From Lelliottia nimipressuralis (lineage in GTDB: Bacteria > Pseudomonadota > Gammaproteobacteria > Enterobacterales > Enterobacteriaceae), in NCBI RefSeq assembly GCF_004115925.1, contig NZ_SDDX01000017.1:1-64000 (forward strand): a stretch of DNA of 64,000 bases, in the 5' to 3' direction. Each line of letters starts with the position of its first letter. Position 1 is the first letter of the stretch. A program made the translations under genes and the position numbers. This document shows positions 9,430 through 19,424 of the stretch, piece after piece. Below the pieces are notes generated by a model that was not told the origin of the DNA, did not search any database, and saw only the letters and a list, made by a program, of their open reading frames with translations.

Positions 9430-9612
9430 TTGCACCCAGCGGGCTCTATAGTCCTTCTTATAACCCTTCCGGTTATATGTTATCTGGTGTGGTTATTCGT
9501 TAAACTACGGCGGTTGTCGCGGCGACAGAGGTGGCTGCGCACCCGAATATTGACCCGCAATGGGGTCAAAACGGGCCGCCGTATACGAACGCGACACCAA
9601 CGGAAGGAGTGA
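9430..9612 (+). CDS. Possible 60-aa membrane-anchored basic protein between yihI and hemN
   Basis: An open frame fills almost exactly the gap between yihI (stop 9426) and hemN (start 9615). It starts at TTG with a GGTGG eight to nine bases upstream. The predicted product has one hydrophobic helix (about residues 6-24), then KLRRLSRRQRW and a very basic tail ending RTRHQRKE. In other gamma-proteobacteria a longer DUF2489 membrane protein occupies this yihI-hemN gap, so this may be a reduced relative. That link is from memory and inference only. It could also be a chance frame, since there is no ATG and the gap is short. Confidence 0.35.
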   Translation: MHPAGSIVLLITLPVICYLVWLFVKLRRLSRRQRWLRTRILTRNGVKTGRRIRTRHQRKE

Positions 9613-9614
9613 GC

Positions 9615-10988
9615 ATGTCTGTACCAAATATCGACTGGGATCTGGCCCTGATCCAGAAATATAACTATTCCGGGCCGCGTTATACCTCATACCCGACCGC
9701 GCTGGAGTTTGCTGAAACCTTCGGCGAGGCCGATTTTTTGCAGGCAGTTGCGCGATATCCTGAACGCCCGCTGTCGCTCTATGTTCACATTCCTTTCTGT
9801 CACAAGCTCTGCTATTTCTGCGGGTGCAATAAAATCGTCACCCGCCAGCAGCACAAAGCCGATCAGTATCTGGACGCCCTCGAGCAGGAAATCCTGCACC
9901 GTGCGCCGCTGTTTGCCGGGCGAAACGTAAGCCAGCTCCACTGGGGCGGCGGTACGCCAACCTATCTCAATAAAGCGCAAATCAGCCGTCTGATGGATCT
10001 TCTGCGGGCCAACTTCCGTTTTGAGGCCGATGCTGAAATATCTATTGAAGTCGATCCGCGTGAAATCGAGCTGGATGTGCTCGATCACCTGCGAGCCGAG
10101 GGCTTTAATCGCCTGAGCATGGGCGTGCAGGACTTTAACAAAGAGGTTCAGCGCCTGGTCAATCGCGAGCAGGATGAGGAATTTATTTTTGCGCTGCTGA
10201 ACCACGCGCGCGAAATCGGTTTTACCTCGACCAACATCGACCTGATCTACGGCCTGCCGAAACAGACGCCGGAAAGCTTTGCCTTCACGCTGAAACGCGT
10301 GGCAGAGCTGAATCCCGATCGTCTGAGCGTCTTTAACTATGCGCACCTGCCGACGCTTTTTGCCGCCCAGCGCAAGATAAAAGATGCCGATTTGCCCTCT
10401 GCTCAGCAGAAGTTGGATATCCTGCAGGAAACCATCTCGTCCCTGACGGAAACCGGCTATCAGTTTATCGGCATGGACCACTTCGCCCGTCCTGATGACG
10501 AGCTGGCCATTGCCCAGCGCGAAGGTGTGCTGCACCGTAATTTCCAGGGATACACCACCCAGGGCGACACCGATTTACTGGGGATGGGAGTCTCGGCGAT
10601 CAGCATGATTGGCGACTGCTATGCGCAGAATCAGAAAGAATTGAAACAGTATTATCAGCAGGTGGATGAAAACGGAAATGCCCTGTGGCGCGGCATTGCG
10701 CTTACGCGCGATGACTGCATCCGTCGGGATGTGATTAAGGCGTTAATCTGCAACTTCCGCCTCGATTTTGCCGACATCGAATCCCAGTGGGAACTCACCT
10801 TTGCCGACTACTTTGCTGAAGATCTGAAGCTGCTCGCGCCGCTGGCGAAGGATGGGCTGGTGGATGTGAGCGATAAAGCGATTCAGGTGACGCCAAAAGG
10901 GCGCTTGTTGATTCGTAATATCTGCATGTGCTTTGACGCTTACCTGCGCCAGAAAGCCCGCTTGCAGCAATTTTCTCGCGTGATCTAA
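9615..10988 (+). CDS. hemN: Oxygen-independent coproporphyrinogen III oxidase HemN
   Basis: Radical SAM enzyme that converts coproporphyrinogen III to protoporphyrinogen IX without oxygen. The CxxxCxxC cluster motif is at C62, C66 and C69 (IPFCHKLCYFCGC), followed by HWGGGTPTYL and the GLPKQTPESF SAM-binding region. At 457 aa the length equals E. coli HemN. The ATG at 9615 follows GGAAGGAG; an in-frame extension to 9531 overlaps the preceding small frame and is not conserved. It is convergent with glnG across a hairpin of about 50 bp. Confidence 0.97.
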   Translation: MSVPNIDWDLALIQKYNYSGPRYTSYPTALEFAETFGEADFLQAVARYPERPLSLYVHIPFCHKLCYFCGCNKIVTRQQHKADQYLDALEQEILHRAPLFAGRNVSQLHWGGGTPTYLNKAQISRLMDLLRANFRFEADAEISIEVDPREIELDVLDHLRAEGFNRLSMGVQDFNKEVQRLVNREQDEEFIFALLNHAREIGFTSTNIDLIYGLPKQTPESFAFTLKRVAELNPDRLSVFNYAHLPTLFAAQRKIKDADLPSAQQKLDILQETISSLTETGYQFIGMDHFARPDDELAIAQREGVLHRNFQGYTTQGDTDLLGMGVSAISMIGDCYAQNQKELKQYYQQVDENGNALWRGIALTRDDCIRRDVIKALICNFRLDFADIESQWELTFADYFAEDLKLLAPLAKDGLVDVSDKAIQVTPKGRLLIRNICMCFDAYLRQKARLQQFSRVI

Positions 10989-10998
10989 AACTCCCTGT

Positions 10999-11049
10999 GG
11001 TGCAGCGCTAACCGGGACTACCAGGCGTAGTTCTGATCAGCGCTGCGCC
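10999..11049. repeat. Two-tier inverted repeat between hemN and glnG
   Basis: The outer arms GGTGCAGCGCT (10999-11009) and AGCGCTGCGCC (11039-11049) pair over 11 bases with one G-T. The inner arms GGACTAC and GTAGTTC pair around a CAGGC loop. There is no T-run, so it is not a classical terminator. It lies between two convergent stop codons and could stabilise 3' ends or block read-through in both directions. Confidence 0.6.
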
Positions 11050-11065
11050 AACAGGCGTATAAGTG

Positions 11066-12478
11066 CTATTCCATTCCCAGCTCTTTCAGCTTCCGTGTCA
11101 GGGTATTTCGCCCCCAACCCAGCAGCCGTGCCGCTTCCTGTTTATGCCCCTGAGTATGGCGAAGCGCGGTCGTCAGTAACGTACGCTCCATTTCAGGCTG
11201 TGCTTCGGAAAGCAGGTTTTGATGACCGGAACGCAGCGCGCGATCCGCCCACTGCGCCAGCAGCGTCGCCCAGCTGTCAGGTAACGACTGTCCGGTGCTG
11301 CTTTCGGGCGCGGTAGATTCAAACAGTTCACCCGGTAAATCCTGAATCAGCACTTCCTGCCCGGCAGCCATAACGGTGAGCCAGCGGCAGGTGTTTTCCA
11401 GCTGACGCACGTTGCCTGGCCACGCCAGTCGCGTCAACGCGGCATCGGTTTCCGGGTGCAGCAGTTTGGCTTCCACGCCCAGTTCGCGAGCCGCCACCTG
11501 CAGGAAATGGCGCGCCAGACGCGGAATATCTTCCCGGCGTTCGCGTAGCGGCGGGAGATGGACGCGAATCACGTTCAGACGGTGGAACAAGTCTTCACGG
11601 AATTTGCCTTCCTGCACGCGCTGTTCAAGGTTCTGGTGCGTGGCGGCGATAATGCGCACGTCGACTTTAACGGGGGCGTAGCCGCCGACGCGGTAAAATT
11701 GCCCATCGGCCAGCACGCGCAGCAGACGTGTTTGCACGTCCAGCGGCATATCGCCGATTTCATCGAGGAAAAGCGTTCCGCCGTCTGCCTGTTCAAAGCG
11801 GCCTTGACGAATGGTATTTGCGCCGGTAAATGCGCCTTTCTCATGGCCAAACAGTTCCGACTCGATCAAATCCTTCGGAATGGCGGCCATATTCAGGGCG
11901 ATAAACGGGGCTTTCGCGCGCGGGCTGTGGCGATGGAGGGCGTGCGCAACCAGCTCTTTACCGGTCCCGGATTCGCCGTTAATCAGCACACTGATGGATG
12001 AACGCGACAGGCGGCCAATGATGCGAAACACATCCTGCATCGCGGGCGCTTCGCCAATGATATCGGTCGTCGGGCCAAACACCGGCGCGTTTCGCGGCTG
12101 CTGCTGCTCCTGATAGTGGCTGATGGCGCGTTCCACCAGAGCCACGGCTTCATCGATATCAAAGGGTTTTGGCAGGTAATCAAATGCGCCCTGCTGATAG
12201 GCGCTAACGGCGGCATCCAGATCGGAGTGAGCAGTCATTATGATGACCGGAAGCATCGGATGACGTTGCTTAATCTGCTTTAACAGCGCAAGCCCATCCA
12301 TCCCCGGCATCCGGATATCCGAAAGCAGCACGTCCGGGGTTTTAGTGATGAGCGCATCAAGCACTTCGCTACCGCTTTCAAAGGTGGTGCAGTTTAATCC
12401 TGCTCCGGTAAGCGCGCGTTCAAGCACCCAGCGGATGGAGCTATCATCATCGACTACCCAGACTATCCCTCGTTGCAT
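11066..12478 (-). CDS. glnG: Nitrogen regulation response regulator NtrC (GlnG)
   Basis: Sigma-54-dependent activator of nitrogen assimilation genes. The receiver domain has D10-D11-D12 and the phosphorylated D54 (LLSDIRMPG). The AAA+ domain carries Walker A GESGTGKE, the sigma-54-contacting GAFTGA loop and Walker [13 protein letters not shown] Fis-type helix-turn-helix ([20 protein letters not shown]) closes the C-terminus. With the ATG at 12478 the protein is 470 aa, against 469 in E. coli; a longer reading to 12538 would run into glnL. It lies 11 bases after glnL and is the last gene of glnALG. Confidence 0.98.
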   Translation of the reverse strand: MQRGIVWVVDDDSSIRWVLERALTGAGLNCTTFESGSEVLDALITKTPDVLLSDIRMPGMDGLALLKQIKQRHPMLPVIIMTAHSDLDAAVSAYQQGAFDYLPKPFDIDEAVALVERAISHYQEQQQPRNAPVFGPTTDIIGEAPAMQDVFRIIGRLSRSSISVLINGESGTGKELVAHALHRHSPRAKAPFIALNMAAIPKDLIESELFGHEKGAFTGANTIRQGRFEQADGGTLFLDEIGDMPLDVQTRLLRVLADGQFYRVGGYAPVKVDVRIIAATHQNLEQRVQEGKFREDLFHRLNVIRVHLPPLRERREDIPRLARHFLQVAARELGVEAKLLHPETDAALTRLAWPGNVRQLENTCRWLTVMAAGQEVLIQDLPGELFESTAPESSTGQSLPDSWATLLAQWADRALRSGHQNLLSEAQPEMERTLLTTALRHTQGHKQEAARLLGWGRNTLTRKLKELGME

Positions 12479-12489
12479 CGTCGTCACCT

Positions 12490-13539
12490 TTATTTTTTTA
12501 TTGGCAGGTAAACCGAAAACTCGGTATGACCCGGCCAACTGGTAAATTCAATTTTGCCGGAGTGTTGGTCAATCAAATTACGGGCGATGGACAATCCCAG
12601 CCCGGTTCCGCCCTCGCGGCCGCTCACCATCGGGTAGAAAAGCGTGTCCTGCAGATGCGGCGGAATTCCTGGCCCGTTGTCTTCTACGTCGATTCGGGCG
12701 GCGAGGCGATAGCGCACGCCATGCAGCGTCAGCTGGAACGCGGTACGCGTACGCAGAATGATTTGCCCGCCATCCGCGCCTAAGGCTTGCAGCGCGTTAC
12801 GCACCACATTCAGCAGAACCTGTTCAATCTGGTCGGGATCGTGCGGCAATTCCGGCAGACTCGGATCGTAATCGCGCACCAGCGTGACGTTGGCAGGCAA
12901 CTCCATCGACACCAGCTTCACCACCCGCTCAGCCACTTTGTGGATGCTCTCGGTAACGTGCATGCCTGGCTGCTGCGGCCCAAGCAGACGGTCCACCAGA
13001 TTGCGCAGACGATCGGCCTGTTCAATGATGACGTTGGTGTATTCGGCCAGCGCCGGGTCCGGCAGTGCTTTGGTTAACAGCTGTGCAGCGCCTCGGAGGC
13101 CTCCCAGCGGGTTTTTAATCTCATGGGCAAGCCCCCGCACCAGATCGCGCGCGGCGATTTGCTGTGCGTGCTGGAGCTGCTCCTGGCTCAAACGGCGCAG
13201 ATTATCCATCGGCGCCATTTCCAGCAGAATTAATCCTTCCGGCAGACGTTGCGCCGTGAGGGAGAGAATGTGCGAGCGCCCGTCGATCACCAGGGTCACT
13301 TCGTTATCGGTAAAGCCCTGGCCTGCCGATAAACTTTCCTGCATCAACGCAATATTCAGCGAAAAATAGCTCAACAGTTCCGGGAGTGGGGTACCGAATA
13401 ATTTACGCGAGCTTTGGGCGAGCAGCTGCTGCGCCGCAGGGTTGGCGTAATGAACCGCCAGCTCGTCGTCGACCAGTAAGATACTGTTGATTAAAGAATT
13501 GAGGATCTGCCCAGCATCGGGCAGCGTGCCAGTTGCCAT
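12490..13539 (-). CDS. glnL: Nitrogen regulation sensor histidine kinase NtrB (GlnL)
   Basis: Cytoplasmic kinase/phosphatase of NtrC, controlled by the PII protein. It has an N-terminal PAS domain ([22 protein letters not shown]), the H-box [13 protein letters not shown] with the phosphorylated His near residue 139, and N/G boxes ([30 protein letters not shown]). The 349-aa length equals E. coli. The ATG at 13539 follows CAGGAG at a good distance; an upstream in-frame start at 13566 would overlap the NtrC operator. Besides read-through from glnA it has its own promoter, overlapped by an NtrC site. Confidence 0.98.
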   Translation of the reverse strand: MATGTLPDAGQILNSLINSILLVDDELAVHYANPAAQQLLAQSSRKLFGTPLPELLSYFSLNIALMQESLSAGQGFTDNEVTLVIDGRSHILSLTAQRLPEGLILLEMAPMDNLRRLSQEQLQHAQQIAARDLVRGLAHEIKNPLGGLRGAAQLLTKALPDPALAEYTNVIIEQADRLRNLVDRLLGPQQPGMHVTESIHKVAERVVKLVSMELPANVTLVRDYDPSLPELPHDPDQIEQVLLNVVRNALQALGADGGQIILRTRTAFQLTLHGVRYRLAARIDVEDNGPGIPPHLQDTLFYPMVSGREGGTGLGLSIARNLIDQHSGKIEFTSWPGHTEFSVYLPIKK

Positions 13540-13561
13540 TAAGCAGTCTCCTGGAGTTGGG

Positions 13562-13583
13562 TGCACTAATTTAGTGCAGTATA
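13562..13583 (-). promoter_or_regulatory. glnL promoter with overlapping NtrC operator
   Basis: TGCACTAATTTAGTGCA (13562-13578) is a near-perfect palindrome of the NtrC consensus (TGCAC-N7-GTGCA). On the - strand it directly follows a -10 box TATACT (13583-13578), so it covers the transcription start. That is the known repressor arrangement of the E. coli glnL promoter. Confidence 0.85.
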
Positions 13584-13628
13584 GCGTTTTAGTGGTAAAA
13601 AGCGCGTGAGATCAGGTTGTTGGTGGAG

Positions 13629-13735
13629 AAAAAAGCCCATCCGAAGATGGGCTAAAAGTTTCCACGGCAACAAAAAAATCTTCTGCGTCTTTCCTGCCAC
13701 CGCAGCGACAAGAAAGACGGTGAATCAGATGAAAA
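13629..13735 (-). ncRNA. glnZ: glnA 3'UTR, probable GlnZ small RNA with terminator
   Basis: The glnA stop codon is followed by about 80 bases without a reading frame and then a terminator: AGCCCATC/GATGGGCT around a four-base loop (13634-13653), with six T's on the - strand (A's at 13629-13634). In E. coli and Salmonella an Hfq-bound sRNA, GlnZ, is processed from this glnA 3'UTR. The terminator is seen directly; production of a GlnZ-like RNA here is inferred from position. Confidence 0.5.
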
Positions 13736-15145
13736 TTAAACGCTGTAGTACAGTTCGAACTCAACCGGGTGTGGCGTCATGCGAACACGGTCGTTCTCTT
13801 CAATACGCAGTGCGATGTAAGCATCGATAGCGTCGTCAGTGAACACACCGCCAGCAGTCAGGAACTCACGGTCAGCGTCCAGCGCGTTCAGTGCTTCTTC
13901 CAGAGAACCGGCAACCTGTGGGATCTCTTTTGCTTCTTCTGGAGGCAGGTCGTACAGGTTTTTGTCCATCGCTTCGCCTGGGTGGATCTTGTTCTTGATA
14001 CCATCAAGACCAGCCATCAGCAGCGCTGCGAAGCACAGGTATGGGTTAGCCGCTGGGTCCGGGAAGCGCACTTCGATACGACGCGCTTTTGGAGACGCAA
14101 CCACTGGAATACGGATAGAAGCAGAACGGTTACGGGCAGAGTAAGCCAGCATTACTGGAGCTTCGTAGCCTGGGACCAGACGCTTGTAGGAGTTGGTGGT
14201 TGGGTTCGCCAGGGCGTTGATCGCTTTAGCGTGCTTGATGACACCACCGATGTAGAACAGCGCCTGCTCGGACAGACCCGCATATTTGTCACCAGAGAAC
14301 AGGTTAGTCCCGTTCTTGGAGAGAGACATGTGGCAGTGCATACCGGAACCGTTATCGCCGAACATAGGTTTTGGCATAAAGGTCGCAGTTTTACCGAAGC
14401 GGTGTGCAACGTTGTGAACCACATATTTGTAGATCTGAATCTCATCCGCTTTTTTGGTCATGGTGTTAAAGCGGGTTGCGATTTCGTTCTGACCCGCAGT
14501 CGCCACTTCGTGGTGATGTGCTTCAACAACCAGGCCCATCTCTTCCATGATCAGACACATGGTAGAACGGATGTCCTGAGAAGAGTCGACCGGAGGAACC
14601 GGGAAGTAACCGCCTTTCACGCCTGGACGGTGACCTTTGTTACCACCTTCGTATTTGGTGGAGGAGTTCCATGCGCCTTCGATATCGTCGATAGCTACGT
14701 GAGAACCGGAGATAGACGCACCAAAGCGAATATCGTCAAACAGGAAGAATTCTGGTTCTGGCCCGAACAGCACGGTGTCCGCGATACCGGTAGAACGCAG
14801 GTACTCTTCCGCGCGTTTAGCGATGGAGCGTGGGTCGCGGTCGTAGCCCTGCAGCGTGCCTGGCTCGAGGATGTCGCAACGAATAATCAGGGTAGACTCT
14901 TCGTAGAACGGGTCAATGAGCGCAGTGGTTGCGTCTGGCATCAGAACCATGTCGGATTCGTTGATACCTTTCCAGCCGCCGATTGAGGAGCCGTCAAACA
15001 TTTTGCCTTCTTCAAAGAATTCGGCATTTACCTGATGAGCAGGAATTGTGACGTGCTGTTCTTTACCTTTGGTATCAGTGAAGCGCAGATCAACAAACTT
15101 CACTTCGTGTTCGTTCAGCATCGTCAAAACGTGTTCAGCGGACAT
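13736..15145 (-). CDS. glnA: Glutamine synthetase, type I
   Basis: Makes glutamine from glutamate, ammonia and ATP as a dodecamer and is the main ammonia-assimilating enzyme. The 469-aa sequence is almost identical to E. coli GlnA. It contains the beta-grasp DGSSI segment, the catalytic [10 protein letters not shown] metal ligands, the ATP-binding [16 protein letters not shown] block, and NLYDLPPEE with the tyrosine that GlnE adenylylates. The ATG at 15145 follows GGGAGAG; the open frame upstream to 15223 runs into the promoter and is not coding. Expression depends on a sigma-54 promoter with NtrC enhancers. glnL and glnG follow. Confidence 0.99.
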   Translation of the reverse strand: MSAEHVLTMLNEHEVKFVDLRFTDTKGKEQHVTIPAHQVNAEFFEEGKMFDGSSIGGWKGINESDMVLMPDATTALIDPFYEESTLIIRCDILEPGTLQGYDRDPRSIAKRAEEYLRSTGIADTVLFGPEPEFFLFDDIRFGASISGSHVAIDDIEGAWNSSTKYEGGNKGHRPGVKGGYFPVPPVDSSQDIRSTMCLIMEEMGLVVEAHHHEVATAGQNEIATRFNTMTKKADEIQIYKYVVHNVAHRFGKTATFMPKPMFGDNGSGMHCHMSLSKNGTNLFSGDKYAGLSEQALFYIGGVIKHAKAINALANPTTNSYKRLVPGYEAPVMLAYSARNRSASIRIPVVASPKARRIEVRFPDPAANPYLCFAALLMAGLDGIKNKIHPGEAMDKNLYDLPPEEAKEIPQVAGSLEEALNALDADREFLTAGGVFTDDAIDAYIALRIEENDRVRMTPHPVEFELYYSV

Positions 15146-15244
15146 ACGTAACTCTCCCGGATTGGTCATTGTCGTCGTGGTAACGAGGTCTTCAATTCTG
15201 TGTAAGGCTGGCGTGGTCGCCATGTTTTTGCCGTATTTTTATAA

Positions 15245-15260
15245 AGCGAAATCTGTGCCA
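15245..15260 (-). promoter_or_regulatory. Sigma-54 promoter of glnA (glnAp2)
   Basis: On the - strand TGGCAC-AGATT-TCGCT matches the -24/-12 consensus of RpoN promoters (TGGCAC-N5-TTGCW), with the GG and GC in the right places. It equals the E. coli glnAp2 core. Transcription would start near 15235, about 90 bases before the glnA start codon. Confidence 0.92.
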
Positions 15261-15333
15261 ACTTTTAAATCACCCCAAAAAGGCGTTATCATGCACGTCA
15301 TAGTGCAAATGAGCTGCACCACGATAGTCATCT

Positions 15334-15350
15334 TGCACCAGTATAGTGCT
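15334..15350. promoter_or_regulatory. NtrC enhancer site, proximal
   Basis: TGCACCAGTATAGTGCT keeps the TGCAC and AGTGC half-sites of the NtrC palindrome. Its centre is about 107 bases upstream of the inferred glnAp2 start, the position of the known -108 enhancer in E. coli. Confidence 0.8.
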
Positions 15351-15365
15351 TCAGTGTGAACATTG

Positions 15366-15382
15366 AGCACCATATTGGTGCA
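15366..15382. promoter_or_regulatory. NtrC enhancer site, distal
   Basis: AGCACCATATTGGTGCA is an almost perfect NtrC palindrome about 139 bases upstream of the inferred glnAp2 start, equal to the -140 enhancer of E. coli. The two sites are three helical turns apart, which allows cooperative binding. Weaker TGCAC-like elements occur at 15292-15320. Confidence 0.88.
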
Positions 15383-15411
15383 ATTTCCGTTAAAGTGCAC
15401 TTTTTACGCTG

Positions 15412-15427
15412 CGTGAAAGCGATCACA
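15412..15427. promoter_or_regulatory. CRP-binding site between glnA and typA
   Basis: CGTGA-AAGCGA-TCACA matches the CRP palindrome (TGTGA-N6-TCACA) in nine of ten positions. In E. coli CRP acts on the upstream sigma-70 promoter glnAp1; the site could also affect divergent typA. Confidence 0.65.
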
Positions 15428-15534
15428 AAGCAACTCTGCGATACTTGTTTGCGGAGGATGTTTGTGATCCTGTTTAGTCCTGCGATTAATCCGTGTACAA
15501 TAACGCGCTATTTCTAAATGCCTGAGGCAAAGTT

Positions 15535-17358
15535 GTGATCGAAAATCTGCGTAATATCGCCATCATCGCGCACGTTGACCATGGTAAAACTACCCTGGTT
15601 GACAAGCTGCTGCAGCAATCCGGTACCTTCAGTAATGAACGTGCTGAAGCCACCGAACGCGTGATGGACTCCAACGATTTGGAGAAAGAGCGTGGGATTA
15701 CCATCCTCGCTAAAAACACCGCTATCAAATGGAATGACTACCGTATCAACATCGTTGATACCCCAGGCCACGCCGACTTCGGTGGTGAAGTTGAACGTGT
15801 AATGTCCATGGTAGACTCCGTTCTGCTGGTCGTTGACGCAATGGATGGCCCAATGCCGCAGACGCGCTTCGTAACCAAAAAGGCATTCGCCCATGGTTTG
15901 AAGCCAATCGTGGTTATCAACAAAGTTGACCGTCCTGGCGCGCGTCCTGACTGGGTTGTGGATCAGGTGTTTGACCTGTTCGTTAACCTCGACGCAAGCG
16001 ACGAGCAACTCGATTTCCCAATCATCTATGCATCAGCACTGATGGGTATCGCGGGCAACGACCACACTGATATGGCGGAAGACATGACCCCGCTGTACCA
16101 GGCGATTGTTGACCACGTTAAAGCACCAAGCGTTGACCTCGATGGTCCGTTCCAGATGCAGATCTCCCAGCTGGATTACAACAACTACGTTGGCGTAATC
16201 GGCATCGGTCGCATCAAGCGCGGTAAAGTGAAGCCTAACCAGCAAGTCACTGTCATCGACAGCGAAGGTAAAACCCGCAACGGTAAAGTCGGCAAAGTTC
16301 TGACTCACCTCGGTCTGGAGCGTATTGAATCCACCGAAGCCGAAGCAGGCGACATCATCGCGATCACCGGTCTGGGCGAGCTGAACATCTCCGACACCCT
16401 TTGCGATCCGCAAAATGTTGAAGCACTGCCAGCGCTGTCTGTTGATGAACCGACTGTAACCATGTTCTTCAACGTCAACACCTCTCCGTTCTGTGGCAAA
16501 GAGGGTAAATACGTTACCTCTCGTCAGATCCTTGACCGCCTGAACAAAGAGCTGGTGCACAACGTTGCGCTGCGCGTTGAAGAAACCGAAGATGCGGACG
16601 CGTTCCGTGTATCCGGTCGTGGTGAGCTGCACCTGTCCGTTCTTATCGAAAACATGCGTCGTGAAGGCTTCGAACTGGCTGTGTCCCGTCCGAAAGTTAT
16701 CAACCGTATGATCGATGGCCGTATGCAAGAGCCGTTCGAGAACGTGACGCTGGATATCGAAGAACAGCACCAGGGTTCTGTGATGCAGGCAATGGGCGAG
16801 CGTAAGGGCGATGTCAAAGACATGATCCCTGACGGCAAAGGCCGTATTCGTCTGGATTACCTGATCCCGGCACGTGGCCTGATCGGCTTCCGTACCGAGT
16901 TCATGACCATGACCTCCGGTACCGGTCTGCTGTACTCCACCTTCAGCCACTACGATGACGTTAAACCGGGTGAAATCGGCCAGCGCCAGAACGGCGTGCT
17001 GATCTCTAACGGCCAGGGTAAAGCAGTTGCGTTCGCACTGTTCAGCCTGCAGGACCGCGGTAAGCTGTTCCTGGGTCACGGTGCAGAAGTTTACGAAGGC
17101 CAGATCATCGGTATTCACAGTCGTTCTAACGACCTGACTGTAAACTGCCTGACCGGTAAGAAACTGACCAACATGCGTGCTTCCGGTACTGACGAAGCCA
17201 CCACGCTGGTTCCAGCACAGAAAATGTCTCTTGAGCAGGCTCTGGAATTTATCGATGACGACGAACTGGTAGAAGTTACTCCTACCTCCGTACGTATCCG
17301 TAAACGTCACCTGACTGAGAACGACCGTAAACGTGCGGGCCGTGGCAGCAAAGACTAA
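15535..17358 (+). CDS. typA: Translational GTPase TypA (BipA)
   Basis: Ribosome-associated GTPase of the EF-G/LepA class, involved in 50S assembly at low temperature and stress adaptation. G1 is AHVDHGKTT at residues 12-20, the switch region is ERGITI, G3 is DTPGH and G4 is NKVDR. EF-G-like domains and the BipA-specific C-terminal domain ([19 protein letters not shown]) follow. The 607-aa length equals E. coli, and the start is GTG as there, preceded by TGAGG. A TACAAT -10 box at 15496 probably belongs to its promoter. Confidence 0.98.
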   Translation: MIENLRNIAIIAHVDHGKTTLVDKLLQQSGTFSNERAEATERVMDSNDLEKERGITILAKNTAIKWNDYRINIVDTPGHADFGGEVERVMSMVDSVLLVVDAMDGPMPQTRFVTKKAFAHGLKPIVVINKVDRPGARPDWVVDQVFDLFVNLDASDEQLDFPIIYASALMGIAGNDHTDMAEDMTPLYQAIVDHVKAPSVDLDGPFQMQISQLDYNNYVGVIGIGRIKRGKVKPNQQVTVIDSEGKTRNGKVGKVLTHLGLERIESTEAEAGDIIAITGLGELNISDTLCDPQNVEALPALSVDEPTVTMFFNVNTSPFCGKEGKYVTSRQILDRLNKELVHNVALRVEETEDADAFRVSGRGELHLSVLIENMRREGFELAVSRPKVINRMIDGRMQEPFENVTLDIEEQHQGSVMQAMGERKGDVKDMIPDGKGRIRLDYLIPARGLIGFRTEFMTMTSGTGLLYSTFSHYDDVKPGEIGQRQNGVLISNGQGKAVAFALFSLQDRGKLFLGHGAEVYEGQIIGIHSRSNDLTVNCLTGKKLTNMRASGTDEATTLVPAQKMSLEQALEFIDDDELVEVTPTSVRIRKRHLTENDRKRAGRGSKD

Positions 17359-17387
17359 TACGACTCCTCTCTGAGGTACGTCGTGCG

Positions 17388-17416
17388 AAAAGCCGCTGAA
17401 TATCAGCGGCTTTTTT
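17388..17416 (+). terminator. Terminator after typA
   Basis: AAAAGCCGCTGA pairs with TCAGCGGCTTTT around an ATA loop and is followed by TTTTTT. It lies 30 bases after the typA stop. Confidence 0.92.
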
Positions 17417-17524
17417 ATTGGAGTGAATTCCCTAACGCTCTCATGCGCTAAGCTGAATCTGACGCATAGCCAAAGCTTATCTTTCCCGCTACAGTTATTT
17501 CTCCACGGCGCGAAGGAGATAAAC

Positions 17525-18124
17525 ATGCTTTATATCTTTGACTTAGGAAATGTCATCGTCGATATCGATTTTAATCGAGTGCTGGGTGCATGGAGCGATT
17601 TTAGCCGTGTGCCGCTGGCGACCCTGAAACAGAATTTCACCATGGGAGAGGCGTTTCACCAGCATGAGCGGGGGGAAATCAGCGATGAAGCCTTCGCTGA
17701 AGCTATGTGTCACGAGATGGATCTGCCCTTGAGCTACGAGCAGTTCGCTCACGGCTGGCAGGCGGTATTTGTGGCACTTCGTCCGGAGGTCATCGACACC
17801 ATGAACAAGCTTCGCGAACAGAGGCATCGCGTGGTCGTGCTGTCCAATACCAACCGTCTGCACACCACGTTCTGGCCTGGTGAGTATCCGCAAATCCAGT
17901 ACGCTGCAGATAAAATTTACCTGTCTCAGGAGATGGGCATGCGCAAACCTGAGGCGCGAATTTATCAGGCCGTCTTGCAGGCAGAAGGATTCTCTGCCGC
18001 CGATACGGTCTTTTTTGACGATAACGCCGATAATATAGAGGGAGCTAACCAGTTGGGTATCACGTCGATCCTGGTCACCGGGAAAGAGACGATACCGAAC
18101 TACTTTGCGAAGCAGTTATGTTAA
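17525..18124 (+). CDS. yihX: HAD-family sugar phosphatase YihX (alpha-D-glucose-1-phosphatase)
   Basis: The 199-aa protein equals E. coli YihX in length. Its HAD motifs are DLGNV near the N-terminus (nucleophile D6), VLSNTN (motif II), the lysine in MRKPEARIY (motif III) and FFDDNADN (motif IV). The E. coli enzyme hydrolyses alpha-glucose-1-phosphate and helps set glycogen-derived sugar pools. The ATG at 17525 follows GAAGGAG; in-frame sequence to 17423 is non-conserved leader. The last codons overlap the yihY start, so yihX-yihY-dtd-fabY look like one operon. Confidence 0.95.
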   Translation: MLYIFDLGNVIVDIDFNRVLGAWSDFSRVPLATLKQNFTMGEAFHQHERGEISDEAFAEAMCHEMDLPLSYEQFAHGWQAVFVALRPEVIDTMNKLREQRHRVVVLSNTNRLHTTFWPGEYPQIQYAADKIYLSQEMGMRKPEARIYQAVLQAEGFSAADTVFFDDNADNIEGANQLGITSILVTGKETIPNYFAKQLC

Positions 18125-18990
18125 AAACCGTTCATCAAAAAGCCACACACCATACGCGTCCGTTTCGGGCGTGGATCAAACTGCTCTGGCAGAGGATTGA
18201 TGAGGACAACATGACCACGCTGGCGGGCAATCTCGCTTACGTGTCGTTGCTCTCATTGGTTCCGCTGGTGGCGGTGATTTTCGCGTTGTTCTCTGCGTTT
18301 CCGATGTTTGCCGATGTGAGTCTGCAGCTGCGCCACTTTGTGTTTGCTAACTTTATTCCCGCCACTGGGGACGTAATTCAGGGGTATATCGAGCAGTTCG
18401 TTGCCAACTCCAGCAAGATGACCGCCGTGGGCGCCTGCGGGCTGATCGTGACCGCACTGCTACTGATGTATGCCATCGATAGCGCGCTGAATACCATCTG
18501 GCACAGTAAGCGCGTGCGGCCAAAAGTTTATTCGTTTGCCGTCTACTGGATGATTCTGACGCTGGGGCCGCTGCTGGCCGGGGCCAGTCTGGCGATCAGC
18601 TCTTATCTTCTGTCATTACGCTGGGCGAGCGATTTAAACAGCGTCATCGACAATGTGTTACGCATCTTCCCGCTGATCCTCTCCTGGCTCTCATTCTGGC
18701 TGCTTTACAGCGTGGTGCCGACCACACAGGTGCCTAACCGGGACGCTATTGTTGGGGCGCTGGTGGCGGCAATCCTGTTCGAGCTTGGCAAAAAAGGGTT
18801 TGCGCTCTACATCACCATGTTCCCGTCGTATCAGCTGATTTATGGCGTGCTGGCGGTGATCCCGATTTTGTTTGTCTGGGTATACTGGACCTGGTGTATC
18901 GTCTTGCTAGGTGCCGAAATAACTGTCACTCTCGGTGAATACCGCAAACTCAAACAAGCCGCAGAACAAGAAGAAGCAGACCAACCATGA
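18118..18990 (+). CDS. yihY: UPF0761 inner-membrane protein YihY
   Basis: The 290-aa polytopic membrane protein is recognised as YihY (same length as in E. coli). It has about six hydrophobic segments, starting with [16 protein letters not shown] and ending with a charged cytosolic tail ([13 protein letters not shown]). It belongs to the BrkB/RNase-BN-like family. An older assignment as ribonuclease BN was an error in E. coli, and the true function is unknown. The ATG overlaps the end of yihX by seven bases, and its TGA overlaps the dtd start as ATGA. Confidence 0.93.
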   Translation: MLKTVHQKATHHTRPFRAWIKLLWQRIDEDNMTTLAGNLAYVSLLSLVPLVAVIFALFSAFPMFADVSLQLRHFVFANFIPATGDVIQGYIEQFVANSSKMTAVGACGLIVTALLLMYAIDSALNTIWHSKRVRPKVYSFAVYWMILTLGPLLAGASLAISSYLLSLRWASDLNSVIDNVLRIFPLILSWLSFWLLYSVVPTTQVPNRDAIVGALVAAILFELGKKGFALYITMFPSYQLIYGVLAVIPILFVWVYWTWCIVLLGAEITVTLGEYRKLKQAAEQEEADQP

Positions 18991-19424
18991 TTGCATTGAT
19001 TCAGCGCGTAACCCGTGCCAGCGTCACCGTGGAGGATGAGGTGACGGGTGAAATTGGCCCAGGACTTTTGGTGTTGTTAGGTGTCGAAAAGGATGACGAC
19101 GAACAAAAAGCGAATCGTCTGTGTGAGCGCGTGCTCGGGTATCGCATTTTCGGCGATGCCGACGGGAAGATGAATCTGAACGTTCAGCAGGCGGGGGGTA
19201 GCGTGCTGGTGGTGTCTCAGTTTACCCTGGCCGCCGACACGGAACGCGGCATGCGTCCGGGTTTCTCCAGAGGTGCCGCGCCCGACCGTGCTGAAGCACT
19301 TTACGAATACTTTGTTGAACGGTGTCGTCAACAGGAAATGAATACGCAAACCGGACGATTCGCTGCAGATATGCAGGTGTCGCTGGTGAACGATGGCCCC
19401 GTCACATTCTGGCTCCAGGTATGA
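18987..19424 (+). CDS. dtd: D-aminoacyl-tRNA deacylase
   Basis: The 145-aa cytoplasmic homodimer releases D-amino acids from mischarged tRNA. Both family signatures are present: SQFTL in the middle and, near the C-terminus, NDGPVTFWL, whose Gly-cis-Pro supplies chirality proof-reading. It overlaps yihY upstream and fabY downstream by four bases each (ATGA), so translation of the three is coupled. Confidence 0.96.
   Translation: MIALIQRVTRASVTVEDEVTGEIGPGLLVLLGVEKDDDEQKANRLCERVLGYRIFGDADGKMNLNVQQAGGSVLVVSQFTLAADTERGMRPGFSRGAAPDRAEALYEYFVERCRQQEMNTQTGRFAADMQVSLVNDGPVTFWLQV

Noticed and set aside
9531-9614. N-terminal extension of hemN to 9531
   Set aside because: The 28 extra residues are not conserved and the ATG at 9615 has a strong GGAAGGAG before it.
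13769-14986. A 405-codon open frame antisense to glnA
   Set aside because: It is a mirror of highly biased glnA codons, Trp/Arg/Val-rich and without a plausible start or domain.
16033-17526. A 497-codon open frame antisense to typA
   Set aside because: It mirrors a highly conserved essential-type gene with strong codon bias. The translated sequence is low-complexity (TTF, VFD, FTQ repeats) without any known family.
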